A stretch of DNA of 64,000 nt from Hyphomicrobium_A sp964620915 (lineage in GTDB: Bacteria; Pseudomonadota; Alphaproteobacteria; Rhizobiales; Hyphomicrobiaceae): contig CAZUKP010000010.1 of assembly GCA_964620915.1 (NCBI GenBank), forward strand, positions 1-64,000, in the 5' to 3' direction. Below are positions 33,902 to 42,889 of this stretch, piece after piece; the first letter of the stretch is position 1; every line of letters starts with the position of its first letter. The notes beneath the pieces are model-generated. The model was not told where the DNA came from and made no database searches. It worked only from the letters and a program-made list of their open reading frames with translations. The position numbers were made by a program, and so were the translations under genes.

Positions 33902-34702
33902 ATGGCCGATATCCTCGAAAAGATTACCCGCTATAAGCTCGAAGAAGTGGCGCGCGCCAAGGCGGCGACACCGCTGAATGTGCTGGCCGAACTTGCGCGC
34001 AGCGCGCCGCGCGTGCGCCCCTTTGCTGCAGCGCTCGCTGCAAAGCATCACGACGACAAACCCGCGCTCATCGCGGAAATCAAGAAGGCGAGCCCGTCCA
34101 AGGGATTGATCCGCGTCGACTTCGATCCGCCAGTGCTGGCCAAGGCTTACGAGGCGGGCGGAGCGGCGTGTCTATCGGTGCTGACCGACACGCCCTCGTT
34201 CCAGGGCGCGCCGGATTATCTGACAGCAGCGCGCGCGGCGACCCATCTTCCAGTCTTGCGCAAAGACTTCATGATCGACCCGTATCAAGTGGTCGAAGCG
34301 CGTGCGTGGGGCGCGGACTGCATCCTCATCATTCTCGCCGAGGTCAATGATGACATGGCTCACCAGCTCGCTTCGGCAGCAAAGGATTGGCACATGGATG
34401 CCATCGCCGAGGTTCACAACGCGGATGAGCTGGCGCGCGCCCTCAAGCTCGACTGCCGGATGATCGGCATCAACAATCGCAATCTCAAAACGTTCGACGT
34501 GACGTTGGCGACAACCGAAGACCTGGCACCACGCGTGCCGAAGGATCGCATCGTCGTCGGCGAGAGCGGCATTTTCACTTCGGCTGACATCGCACGGCTT
34601 CAACGCGCCGGCGTGAATACGTTCCTCGTTGGCGAAAGCCTCATGCGCCACGACGACGTCACGGCCGCGACGCGGTCCTTGCTCACCGCCGAGGCCGCAT
34701 AA
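33902..34702 (+). CDS. trpC: Indole-3-glycerol phosphate synthase
   Basis: TIM-barrel enzyme closing the indole ring in tryptophan biosynthesis, 266 residues. Key blocks are ALIAEIKKASPSKGLIRVDFDP, VLRKDFMIDPYQV, MIGINNRNLKTFDV and VVGESGIFTSADI, covering catalytic Lys and Glu positions. It is not fused to TrpF. It is followed by moaC with a one-base overlap (TAATG), giving the Rhizobiales trpC-moaC-moeA-lexA order. The usual upstream trpD is absent here. Confidence 0.97.
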   Translation: MADILEKITRYKLEEVARAKAATPLNVLAELARSAPRVRPFAAALAAKHHDDKPALIAEIKKASPSKGLIRVDFDPPVLAKAYEAGGAACLSVLTDTPSFQGAPDYLTAARAATHLPVLRKDFMIDPYQVVEARAWGADCILIILAEVNDDMAHQLASAAKDWHMDAIAEVHNADELARALKLDCRMIGINNRNLKTFDVTLATTEDLAPRVPKDRIVVGESGIFTSADIARLQRAGVNTFLVGESLMRHDDVTAATRSLLTAEAA

Positions 34703-35211
34703 TGGCGACGAAAGGCCTACGACTGAGCCATCTGAGCGATACCGGCGAGGCCCGCATGGTCGACATCTCGCAAAAACCTGTGACGACGCGCTCCGCAGTC
34801 GCGGAAGGTTTCGTAACGATGGCACCCGAAACATTGGCGCTCTTGAAGAGCGGCAAGTCCCCCAAAGGCGACGTGCTCGCCACTGCCCGCATCGCCGGGA
34901 TCATGGCCGCCAAGCGCACGCATGACCTGATCCCATTGTGCCATCCGCTCAGCCTGGCCCACGTTACGGTCAATCTCGACACGAAGACCAAGCCGCCGGG
35001 TGTCCACGTGACCGCAGAGGTCAAGACCGATGGGCGCACCGGCGTGGAAATGGAGGCGCTGACGGCGGTGTCCGTCACCTGCCTGACGCTTTACGACATG
35101 TTGAAAGCCGTCGATCGCGCCATGTCCTTTGAGGGCATCCGGCTTCTAGAGAAGTCGGGCGGCCGCTCGGGCGACTATCGCGCCAAGCGCACCGCCAAGC
35201 AGGTTGGCTGA
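34702..35211 (+). CDS. moaC: Cyclic pyranopterin monophosphate synthase
   Basis: Molybdenum cofactor enzyme that, after MoaA, converts the cyclic GTP intermediate to cPMP. 169 residues with KRTHDLIPLCHPLSLAHVTV and GRTGVEMEALTAVSVTCLTLYDMLK, the active-site signatures. The start overlaps the trpC stop by one base and moeA follows 3 bases later, so translation is coupled. Confidence 0.97.
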   Translation: MATKGLRLSHLSDTGEARMVDISQKPVTTRSAVAEGFVTMAPETLALLKSGKSPKGDVLATARIAGIMAAKRTHDLIPLCHPLSLAHVTVNLDTKTKPPGVHVTAEVKTDGRTGVEMEALTAVSVTCLTLYDMLKAVDRAMSFEGIRLLEKSGGRSGDYRAKRTAKQVG

Positions 35212-35214
35212 GCG

Positions 35215-36420
35215 ATGGCGCTTGTCCCGGTTGAAGAGGCGCTGAGACGCATTCTTGAAGGCGCGCAGCCGACACCGACAGAACGCGTGCCGCTGAGAGA
35301 CGCACACGATCGCGTGCTGGCAGCAGACGTAAAGGCCGAGCTCACACATCCCCCATTCGACTCCTCAGCCATGGATGGTTACGCGGTACGCATAAGCGAC
35401 CTGACCAAGCTCCCTGCGTCGCTGACGGTCATTGGTGAGGCGCAGGCCGGACATGCCTTCGCAAGCCCCGTTGGCAAGGGCGAAGCAGTGCGCATTTTCA
35501 CAGGGGCACCGCTGCCAAAAGACGCCGACACGGTCGTCATTCAAGAAAACACGGAGCGAGACGGCGACACGGTCGTCGTGCGCGAAGTGCCGAAGCTCGG
35601 CGCCAACATCCGCAAGACTGGCGGTGATTTTGAACGCGGGCAGACGCTCATCCCATCGGGAAGCGTTCTCAATGCCCGTTCCATCACGCTCGCAGCCGCG
35701 GCAGGTCACGCAATGCTTCCCGTGCGGACAAGGCCGCGCGTTGCGATCCTTGCAACGGGCGACGAGCTGGTGGAGCCGGGAACGGACCCCAGCGTCGATC
35801 AGATCGTTTCCTCCAACTCTTATGGACTGGCAGCCCTCGTTGAACGCGCAGGCGGCCGGCCGCAGCTCCTCGGGATTGCCCGCGACACGCGCGAAGATCT
35901 CGACGCGAAGCTGCAACAGGCGACGGGAGCCGATGTACTCGTCACGATCGGGGGCGCCTCGGTCGGCGATCGCGATCTCGTCCGGCCGGTTCTCGAGGCC
36001 CGTGGCATGATCCTCGATTTCTGGAAGGTCGCCATCAAGCCGGGCAAGCCGATGCTCTATGGCCGCATGGAGAACATGCGCGTGCTTGGGCTGCCGGGCA
36101 ACCCCGTCTCCTGCCTCGTCTGCGGGCGCGTGTTTCTCGTGCCCCTTCTTGAGCGCCTCTTGCAGCGGACCGATTCGCCCAACCGTGAGATCACCGGCGT
36201 GCTCGCAGCGGGTCTTGAAGCCAATGGTCCGCGCCAGAACTACATTCGCGCGGTGACGAAACCCGGCGCGGACAATCGCCCGCTGGTCAGCCCAATTTCA
36301 AGCCAGGACAGCGCCCACCTGACGGGCCTCGTGGCCGCCGACGTCCTGATCGTGCGTGCGCCTAACGCCCCAGCACTTCCCGCCGGCGCGGAGGTGTCCG
36401 TCCTCCCCCTCGACTTCTGA
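35215..36420 (+). CDS. moeA: Molybdopterin molybdenumtransferase
   Basis: Inserts molybdate into adenylated molybdopterin in the final step of cofactor synthesis. 401 residues with the four-domain MoeA pattern: HPPFDSSAMDGYAV at the start, IFTGAPLPKDADTVV, ILATGDELVEPG, a SVGDRDLVRPVL block, and the GLPGNPVSCLVC loop. It is the last gene of the trpC-moaC-moeA operon and is followed by a hairpin. Confidence 0.97.
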   Translation: MALVPVEEALRRILEGAQPTPTERVPLRDAHDRVLAADVKAELTHPPFDSSAMDGYAVRISDLTKLPASLTVIGEAQAGHAFASPVGKGEAVRIFTGAPLPKDADTVVIQENTERDGDTVVVREVPKLGANIRKTGGDFERGQTLIPSGSVLNARSITLAAAAGHAMLPVRTRPRVAILATGDELVEPGTDPSVDQIVSSNSYGLAALVERAGGRPQLLGIARDTREDLDAKLQQATGADVLVTIGGASVGDRDLVRPVLEARGMILDFWKVAIKPGKPMLYGRMENMRVLGLPGNPVSCLVCGRVFLVPLLERLLQRTDSPNREITGVLAAGLEANGPRQNYIRAVTKPGADNRPLVSPISSQDSAHLTGLVAADVLIVRAPNAPALPAGAEVSVLPLDF

Positions 36421-36438
36421 ATTAACCTGGGCAAGAGA

Positions 36439-36471
36439 AAGCCCGGACGGTGGTCGAGGCCATCCGGGCTT
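36439..36471 (+). terminator. Hairpin after moeA, probable terminator
   Basis: Arms AAGCCCGGA (36439-36447) and TCCGGGCTT (36463-36471) pair perfectly over 9 bases, with an inner TGG/CCA pairing in the loop. It lies 18 bases after the moeA stop. There is no T run after it, so it may be a weak or Rho-assisted terminator. Confidence 0.5.
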
Positions 36472-36718
36472 AAGTGTGACCCATCATGGCGTGAAGAATC
36501 ATCACACCGACCACCTAGCACGATTCGTCAGACCAAAGAGTATCAAGCATTTGCGCGCATACGGTTGCCCTGAGCTCCCGGTCACAAGCCGGGGCTCGCC
36601 GCATCGAGGGCCTGCCATTCCAAGCCTGCCTGGCCTCCCCGCACTGTGCCAGACCATGCCTAGCCTTGACGCAGAATAGTTGGTGTTCCCCACACGCGGC
36701 GCAAGAATGAGCGCTACG

Positions 36719-36760
36719 CAATTAGGACAGCCCTCCTGTCAAATTAGGACGTCCTCCCTG
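36719..36760. repeat. Imperfect 22-base tandem repeat before lexA
   Basis: Two copies of an AATTAGGAC...CCTG unit, starting at 36719 and 36741, match at 15 of 20 positions. The second copy holds the palindrome AGGACGTCCT; the first holds GACAG-N5-CTGTC. The role is unknown. Confidence 0.4.
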
Positions 36761-36788
36761 AAATGCGGGGTTGTGGTTGCCTCTTGCA

Positions 36789-36803
36789 GAACGCTACAAG
36801 AAC
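36789..36803 (+). promoter_or_regulatory. SOS box (LexA operator) of lexA
   Basis: GAAC-N7-GAAC, the complement of the alphaproteobacterial LexA site GTTC-N7-GTTC. It lies 86 bases before the lexA ATG, consistent with autoregulation. Confidence 0.75.
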
Positions 36804-36889
36804 GGGTAGGGTACGTTCATGCTTTGTACGGGCTTCCTCGGCGTCTCCACCGGAGTTGAGGCGGACAAGCACCAAGCACCGGAGACCCA

Positions 36890-37594
36890 ATGCTGACCGA
36901 GAAACAGAAAGAGCTTTTGCTCTTCATACACGACCGTATGCAGGAGGCGGGCGTGCCTCCGTCCTTCGACGAGATGAAGGACGCGCTGGATTTGAAATCC
37001 AAGTCCGGCATCCACCGGCTGATCACGGCACTCGTGGAGCGCGGCTTCATTCGCCGCCTACCGCACCGCGCCCGCGCCATCGAGGTGATCCGACTTCCCG
37101 AAGGCGGCGATTCTTCACGCAACATGGCCCGCTCCGGCTTCCAGCCCAGTGTGATTGAGGGAAGCCGAAGCCGCGATCTCAGCCCGCCACCGTCGACCGC
37201 AATCGACGCCCGCACCGTTTCCGTCCCCGTCATGGGACGCATCGCGGCAGGCACGCCTATCAGTGCGATCCAGAATCACAGCCACGACATCGCCTGTCCG
37301 CCGGACCTGCTCACCAGCGGTGAGCACTTTGCTTTGGAGGTCAAGGGCGACTCGATGATCGACGCCGGCATTCTCGACGGCGACGTTGTCGTCGTCCGCC
37401 GTTGTGACACCGCCGAAAACGGCGACATTGTCGTCGCACTTGTCGACAAGGAAGAAGCGACACTCAAGCGTCTGCGCAAGAAGGGCACGACCATCGCGCT
37501 CGAAGCGGCAAACCCCGAGTTCAAAACGCGCATTTTCGGACCCGACCAGGTCGATATTCAGGGCCGCCTCGTTGGGCTCTTGCGCCGCTACTAA
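36890..37594 (+). CDS. lexA: LexA repressor (SOS response)
   Basis: Self-cleaving repressor of DNA-damage genes. 234 residues: winged helix-turn-helix at about 1-65 (MLTEKQKELLLFIHDRM, then PSFDEMKDALDLKSKSGIHRL), a linker, then the S24 peptidase domain. The cleavage bond is Ala120-Gly121 in RIAAGTPI, and the catalytic pair is Ser155 (KGDSMID) and Lys193 (ATLKRL). GGAG lies 6 bases before the ATG. An SOS box precedes the gene. The 3' end overlaps the convergent comEC gene by 4 bases. Confidence 0.97.
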   Translation: MLTEKQKELLLFIHDRMQEAGVPPSFDEMKDALDLKSKSGIHRLITALVERGFIRRLPHRARAIEVIRLPEGGDSSRNMARSGFQPSVIEGSRSRDLSPPPSTAIDARTVSVPVMGRIAAGTPISAIQNHSHDIACPPDLLTSGEHFALEVKGDSMIDAGILDGDVVVVRRCDTAENGDIVVALVDKEEATLKRLRKKGTTIALEAANPEFKTRIFGPDQVDIQGRLVGLLRRY

Positions 37595-39729
37595 GGCAGG
37601 GCAGACACTCTTCGCCGCCGAAAAGAATTTTGCGGCGGCATGGACCAAGGCCGCAGCCCGCGCATTTCGCGTGCGTTCTCAATGCGGATCGTCCCATCCT
37701 CCTCGATGTAGACGGCATAGGTGCCGTTGTTGCGCACCGCAAAAAAGTCGATGACAGCGGTGGGGCCGGAACACCCCCGCGGAAACGGCAAGCGCGAAAC
37801 GACAATGCGCGCGCGTTCGCAATCGTAAACGAACGCTGCGGGATGACGCGTCACCGCCAGCGTCACACCTTTGAGCGCAGTACGGCAGCCAATGCCATCG
37901 CAATCGAACCCCACCGCCTTCGTTGCCTGCTTTGGCTCGCGCGCATCCCCGTCGTGCTGAAGCCAGCGGATCAACTCGAACGATGGTCGCCGCGAGCCAA
38001 CTGCTGAGAACTTGTCCCCATCAACGCGCGCGGCAACGAGGCCGCCATCCCTGCCGATGAGGAGATCGGGCAGCCGCAGCGTAGGTGCGAGTGCGAGCCC
38101 CACCGCAATGAAACCCAGGCCCAACAGGCGCCAACGCGTCTGCCACAACGTAAGCCAAAGACCGCCTGCGACCATCAGCAGAAAAGCGATCATCGGCATC
38201 GCAGGAATTCGCCCCACGGCGCCCGGCAGGCCAGATACGCGCTCAGCACACCAAACCATCCCGTCGATGCCTTGCCCCATGACCCACAGCGGCAGTGCTT
38301 CCAGGCCTAGCGGCATTGCAATGAGCGCGGCAAGAGCGGCAGGCATCACAATCACATTGCAGATGGGGATCGCCATCAGGTTGGCGAGCACCGCATACTG
38401 TTGACTCTGATGGAAGTGGTAGGCCGCAAATGGCGCGACCGCCGAACTCGCAATCAGCGTCGACAGCACAATCCCAACAAAGAAATAGGCCAGCCGGCTA
38501 AAACCACTGTGCGCAAGAAAGACGTTTGCCCCGCGCCGGCGAAAGACTTCGTAAGTTGCAACAAGCGCAACGACGGCGGCAAACGACATTTGAAAGCCGG
38601 CATTGAAGAGGCTTTCGGGAAAAACAATGAGGATCACAATCGCCGCAATGGCGACGTTGCGCAGCGCAAGTGCGGGCCGGTCCAGAAGAACGGCCAAGAA
38701 CATGATCGAGATCATGATGGCGGATCGAACGGTGGCAAACGACGATCCCGAGATCATCAGATAGCCGAAGGCGCCGAGCATGGCCGCAACAGCTGCCCAC
38801 TTCTTGATGGGATAGTTCAGCGCAAGAGCAGGAAATGCCGCAAGGATCAGGCGCACGAGAAAGAACACCGAGCCCGCCATGATCACCATGTGCAGTCCCG
38901 AGATCGACAGGACGTGGATGAGCCCGGAGTCACGAAACGCCGTCTTGGTTTCCTCTGATATGCCCCCCCGCTCGCCGGTTATCAGCGCGTTGGCAATAGC
39001 GCCGCTTTGACCGGGAAGAGCTGCCCTGATCCGCTGGCCGATCGCTTGGCGCAGCCGCTCAACCGCCGCCCAGGCCTTAAGGTCGTCGGGCGGAGCAGCC
39101 GCACCCCTGACGCGCCGCGGCGGCGCAAACGCGTATCCAACGGCTCCAATCTCATCGAACCAAGCTTGTCGGCCGAAGTCGAAGCCGCCCGGCAGGGCCG
39201 GTCCGGACGGCGGCATGAGTGTCGCCAGCATGCTGATTACGTCACCCGGCTGGAGACCGTCTGTGGACGACCGGGTTGTGATGCGCACGCGCTTTGGACT
39301 CTGCTGGGGATCGAGCCCCTCAATCGAAATCACACGCAGCGTCAATCGATGGCCCCCTTTGGGCCGTGGCTCGATGAGCTCCAGATAACCGTTCACTTCC
39401 GCGCGGATCTGTTTTTGAAGGACGGGCGCGCGCGTCCACTCGACCCGGACTTTCGCAAGAGCAAAGCCAAGCGCCATGGCCAAAAAAGCGCCGATCACCA
39501 GCCCCAGAAATACGCTGCGCGGGCCAGACACCCACAAAGCCAATGCGACGGCGAGCGGTGTCAGCGCGGCAAACAGACCAGGTTCCGATGGCAGCCAAAA
39601 ATAGGTTCCGATGCCGACGCCCAGGAAAACAGGCACCCAGAGGAACCAGCGCTCCTGCTCAGCTTCCAGCTGGCGCAAGAGGGGCGCGAGTACGTGTGCT
39701 CTGCCGTCTGCCTCTCCCACGGACTGCAT
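37591..39729 (-). CDS. ComEC/Rec2-family DNA-uptake membrane protein
   Basis: Inner-membrane channel protein, 712 residues. The N-terminal DUF4131 part (two helices, then a soluble OB-like domain at about 100-210) is followed by the competence domain with GLIHVLSISGLHMVIMAG and many helices to about residue 560. The C-terminal 150 residues lack the HxHxDH metal motif of the beta-lactamase-fold nuclease domain seen in Gram-positive ComEC. DNA uptake across the inner membrane is the family role; whether this organism is competent is unknown. It is divergent from gltX. Confidence 0.9.
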   Translation of the reverse strand: MQSVGEADGRAHVLAPLLRQLEAEQERWFLWVPVFLGVGIGTYFWLPSEPGLFAALTPLAVALALWVSGPRSVFLGLVIGAFLAMALGFALAKVRVEWTRAPVLQKQIRAEVNGYLELIEPRPKGGHRLTLRVISIEGLDPQQSPKRVRITTRSSTDGLQPGDVISMLATLMPPSGPALPGGFDFGRQAWFDEIGAVGYAFAPPRRVRGAAAPPDDLKAWAAVERLRQAIGQRIRAALPGQSGAIANALITGERGGISEETKTAFRDSGLIHVLSISGLHMVIMAGSVFFLVRLILAAFPALALNYPIKKWAAVAAMLGAFGYLMISGSSFATVRSAIMISIMFLAVLLDRPALALRNVAIAAIVILIVFPESLFNAGFQMSFAAVVALVATYEVFRRRGANVFLAHSGFSRLAYFFVGIVLSTLIASSAVAPFAAYHFHQSQQYAVLANLMAIPICNVIVMPAALAALIAMPLGLEALPLWVMGQGIDGMVWCAERVSGLPGAVGRIPAMPMIAFLLMVAGGLWLTLWQTRWRLLGLGFIAVGLALAPTLRLPDLLIGRDGGLVAARVDGDKFSAVGSRRPSFELIRWLQHDGDAREPKQATKAVGFDCDGIGCRTALKGVTLAVTRHPAAFVYDCERARIVVSRLPFPRGCSGPTAVIDFFAVRNNGTYAVYIEEDGTIRIENAREMRGLRPWSMPPQNSFRRRRVSALP

Positions 39730-39832
39730 TATTGCCCATTCCCCCGGGGCAATACGCGCCCCTTACCGATCCGGCTGCCATATGCTACATCGCTAGCGCA
39801 ACGCCCGCATCCCAACAGCATTCGATCCCCAG

Positions 39833-41272
39833 ATGAGCGACAAGACACGGAGCGCAGACGCCCCGATCGTGCGTTTTGCTCCTTCTCCAACCGGTTTTCT
39901 GCACATTGGCGGCGCGCGCACGGCCCTTTTCAATTGGCTTTATGCCAGGGGGCGGGGCGGCACGTTTCTTTTGCGCATAGAAGACACCGACCGCGAACGC
40001 TATAGCGAGGGCGCCGTCGCCGCGATCCTGGACGGGCTCAAGTGGCTGGAGCTCGACTGGGACGGCGAACCAATTTCACAATTTGATCGCGCGTCTCGGC
40101 ACCGTGAAGTCGCCGATGACCTGCTTTCTCGCGGGCACGCCTACCGGTGTTACCTCACATCTGACGAATTGGATGAGATGCGCAAGGCGGCGGAGGCTGA
40201 AAAGCAGCGCCTCTCCATTCGCAGCCCGTGGCGCGATCGCGATCCACAAGAGGCCCCGGCCGGGGCGCCATTCGTTCTGCGCCTCAAGGCCCCCCGCGAG
40301 GGTGAGACCGTCATCGACGACAAGGTGCAGGGACGCGTCGTCATTCCCAACAAGGATCTCGACGATCTCATCATCCTCAGAAGCGACGGAAGCCCGACAT
40401 ACAATCTGGCTGTTGTCGTCGACGACCACGACATGAAAATCAGTCATGTCATTCGCGGTGTCGATCACCTGACGAATTCGGCACGCCAGATGCAAATCTA
40501 TTCGGCCATGGATTGGGACGCGCCCATATTCGCCCACGTGCCGCTCATCCACGGGCCCGACGGCGCCAAACTGTCAAAGCGCCACGGTGCGCTCGGCGTC
40601 GAGGCCTACAGAGAAATGGGCTATCTGCCCGCGGCCCTGCGAAACTATCTCGTGCGCTTGGGATGGAGCCACGGCGACGACGAGATCATTTCGACTGATC
40701 AGATGATCGATTGGTTCGATTTCGATGCGATCGGACGTTCGCCTGCCCGCTTTGACTTTGCAAAACTCGAAGACCTGAACGGTCACTACATTCGAGCGAC
40801 GGACGATCTTGAGTTGCTGCACCGCCTGGAGAACCTACTTCCATTCTTGGAGGACGGGGCTGCGATCCAGGAGCGGCTTGATGCGGATATGCATGCAAAA
40901 TTGCTGGCAGCACTGCCGAGCCTCAAGGAACGCGCAAAGACACTGAAAGAGCTGTTGGCGGGCGCCGGATATCTGTTTGCTGAAAGACCTCTCAAACTTG
41001 ACGACAAAGCGGCCAAACTTCTCGATGCCGAGGCACGTCTGAAACTTGCCGCACTGCTGCCCAAGCTCGAGGCTGTCACGGAATGGGAAGCGACACCCTT
41101 GGAAGAGGTGGTCCGAACCTTCGCCGAAGAATCCGGAGCCAAACTCGGCAAGGTCGCGCAGCCGTTGCGCGCCTCACTAACCGGCAAGGCAGTGTCACCA
41201 CCTGTCTTTGATGTCATGGCCGTCCTCGGTCGCGAGGAGTCATTGGCGCGAATTCGCGACCACGCCGCTTGA
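39833..41272 (+). CDS. gltX: Glutamyl-tRNA synthetase
   Basis: Class I aminoacyl-tRNA synthetase, 479 residues. The nucleotide-binding HIGH-like motif is FLHIGGARTALFNWL and the KMSKS-like loop is AKLSKRHGALGVE. A helical anticodon-binding domain occupies residues from about 320 to the end. Its position divergent from comEC and upstream of gltA is usual in Rhizobiales. Alphaproteobacteria often use it also to mis-charge tRNA-Gln; that cannot be judged here. Confidence 0.97.
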   Translation: MSDKTRSADAPIVRFAPSPTGFLHIGGARTALFNWLYARGRGGTFLLRIEDTDRERYSEGAVAAILDGLKWLELDWDGEPISQFDRASRHREVADDLLSRGHAYRCYLTSDELDEMRKAAEAEKQRLSIRSPWRDRDPQEAPAGAPFVLRLKAPREGETVIDDKVQGRVVIPNKDLDDLIILRSDGSPTYNLAVVVDDHDMKISHVIRGVDHLTNSARQMQIYSAMDWDAPIFAHVPLIHGPDGAKLSKRHGALGVEAYREMGYLPAALRNYLVRLGWSHGDDEIISTDQMIDWFDFDAIGRSPARFDFAKLEDLNGHYIRATDDLELLHRLENLLPFLEDGAAIQERLDADMHAKLLAALPSLKERAKTLKELLAGAGYLFAERPLKLDDKAAKLLDAEARLKLAALLPKLEAVTEWEATPLEEVVRTFAEESGAKLGKVAQPLRASLTGKAVSPPVFDVMAVLGREESLARIRDHAA

Positions 41273-41303
41273 AGCCGTGAGCGTGCGCAAAACCGCTGGA
41301 TTT

Positions 41304-41333
41304 GAGGCTGCATACCTCTCATGCAGCAGCCTC
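41304..41333 (+). terminator. Hairpin downstream of gltX
   Basis: Arms GAGGCTGC and GCAGCCTC with a 14-base loop, 31 bases after the gltX stop. No T run follows, so termination is uncertain. Confidence 0.35.
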
Positions 41334-41527
41334 TCCTCACCAAGACGGCTATGTTGCGGTGCGAAAATCGTGTAAAAGAGACCTCAACGAGCGCGCTTAG
41401 AACCGTCCAGGCTCAGCCGACGGTTTGGCGGAAACCCCTTTTGAGGCAGGAACTTAGGTCCCGCCTGGACGTCCCTTGAGGCGCTGATCAGCCAGCGCCC
41501 CGGTCGGGTGTCATATGGAGACAGGTC

Positions 41528-42853
41528 ATGAACATTCAGGACAAGCAGCCCGAAACATCGGCCTCAACTGCAGACGCCGAACTGAGCCTTGACGGCAAGA
41601 CCACTGAAATGTCGGTTCGCGAGGGGACTTTGGGCCCGCGGGTCATCGACGTATCCCGGCTCTACCGCGACACCGGCTGCTTCACATACGATCCTGGATT
41701 TACATCCACGGCCAACTGCGTCTCGCGCATCACCTACATTGATGGCGACGCCGGAGTCTTGCTTTATCGCGGCTATCCGATCGATCAGCTCGCCGAACAC
41801 TCGAGCTTCTTGGAGACCTGCTACCTTCTTTTGCACGGTGAACTCCCGCAAGCGGACGAATTCGAGAAGTTCCGCCATACGATGACGCGTCATACGATGG
41901 TCCACGAGCAGATGACCCGCTTCTTCACAGGGTTCCGCCGCGACGCTCATCCAATGGCGGTCATGGTCGGTGTCGTCGGCGCGCTCTCGGCCTTCTATCA
42001 CGACAACACAGATATCAACGATCCCGAGCAGCGCACCGTTGCTAGCCATCGCATGTTGGCCAAGATGCCCACTATTGCCGCGATGGCTTACAAATACTCG
42101 TTGGGTCAGCCCTTCATTTATCCGCGCAACGATCTCGATTTCACCGCGAACTTCCTCCAAATGTGCTTCGCCATTCCGTGCGAGCCTTACATCGGAAGTC
42201 CTGTGCTGACGAAGGCCCTCGACCGCATCTTCATTCTCCACGCCGATCACGAGCAAAACGCTTCGACGTCAACGGTCCGCCTTGCCGGCTCCTCTGGCGC
42301 CAACCCCTACGCTTGCATTGCAGCTGGCATTGCATGTTTATGGGGTCCGGCGCATGGCGGGGCCAACGAGGCCGCGCTCAACATGCTGTCGGAGATCGGG
42401 ACGGTCGATAAGATTCCCGAGTTCATCAAGAAAGCAAAAGACAAAAACTCAGGCTTCCGCCTGATGGGATTCGGTCACCGCGTTTACAAGAACTACGATC
42501 CGCGCGCCAAGGTCATGCAGCAGACCTGCCACGAAGTTCTAGACGCGCTTGGCACCAAGGACGAGCCGCTGCTTGAGGTCGCGATGGAGCTGGAGCGCAT
42601 CGCTCTGCAAGACGAGTACTTTATCGAGAAGAAGCTCTATCCAAACATCGATTTCTATTCTGGCATCACGCTGCGCGCGATGGGCTTCCCGGTGTCGATG
42701 TTTACTGTCTTGTTCGCAGTCGCGCGCACGGTGGGCTGGATCGCTCAGTGGAAAGAGATGATCGAGGATCCCGAGCAACGCATTGGCCGCCCCCGCCAAC
42801 TCTACGTTGGCGCCGACCAGCGTGAATTCGTACCGATCGACCAACGCGGCTAA
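41528..42853 (+). CDS. gltA: Citrate synthase
   Basis: Condenses acetyl-CoA and oxaloacetate in the TCA cycle. 441 residues of the type II, NADH-sensitive size. Conserved blocks are ILHADHEQNASTSTVRLAGSS and GPAHGGANEAALNML with the catalytic histidines, MGFGHRVYKNYDPRA and FYSGITLRAMGFP with the catalytic Asp region. GGAGA lies 7 bases before the ATG. The 255 bases upstream hold a long leader with nothing specific recognised. Confidence 0.98.
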   Translation: MNIQDKQPETSASTADAELSLDGKTTEMSVREGTLGPRVIDVSRLYRDTGCFTYDPGFTSTANCVSRITYIDGDAGVLLYRGYPIDQLAEHSSFLETCYLLLHGELPQADEFEKFRHTMTRHTMVHEQMTRFFTGFRRDAHPMAVMVGVVGALSAFYHDNTDINDPEQRTVASHRMLAKMPTIAAMAYKYSLGQPFIYPRNDLDFTANFLQMCFAIPCEPYIGSPVLTKALDRIFILHADHEQNASTSTVRLAGSSGANPYACIAAGIACLWGPAHGGANEAALNMLSEIGTVDKIPEFIKKAKDKNSGFRLMGFGHRVYKNYDPRAKVMQQTCHEVLDALGTKDEPLLEVAMELERIALQDEYFIEKKLYPNIDFYSGITLRAMGFPVSMFTVLFAVARTVGWIAQWKEMIEDPEQRIGRPRQLYVGADQREFVPIDQRG

Positions 42854-42889
42854 GCGGAGCAAAGCGGGCGATTGCGCAAGACTGGCGCC

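Larger units (their letters stand above)
36421..36889. other. Intergenic region between moeA and lexA
   Basis: 469 bases with no credible gene. It holds a hairpin after moeA, an imperfect tandem repeat at 36719-36760 and the SOS box at 36789. The part between 36480 and 36715 shows nothing I can identify. Confidence 0.6.

Noticed and set aside
38401..38958. Plus-strand frame of 185 codons
   Set aside because: Antisense to the membrane core of comEC, with a composition typical of the complement of hydrophobic codons.
39007..40005. Plus-strand frame of 332 codons
   Set aside because: It runs antisense to comEC and into the gltX start; no recognisable product.
41273..41527. Small RNA or riboswitch before gltA
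   Set aside because: The long leader has a hairpin after gltX but no recognisable RNA family.
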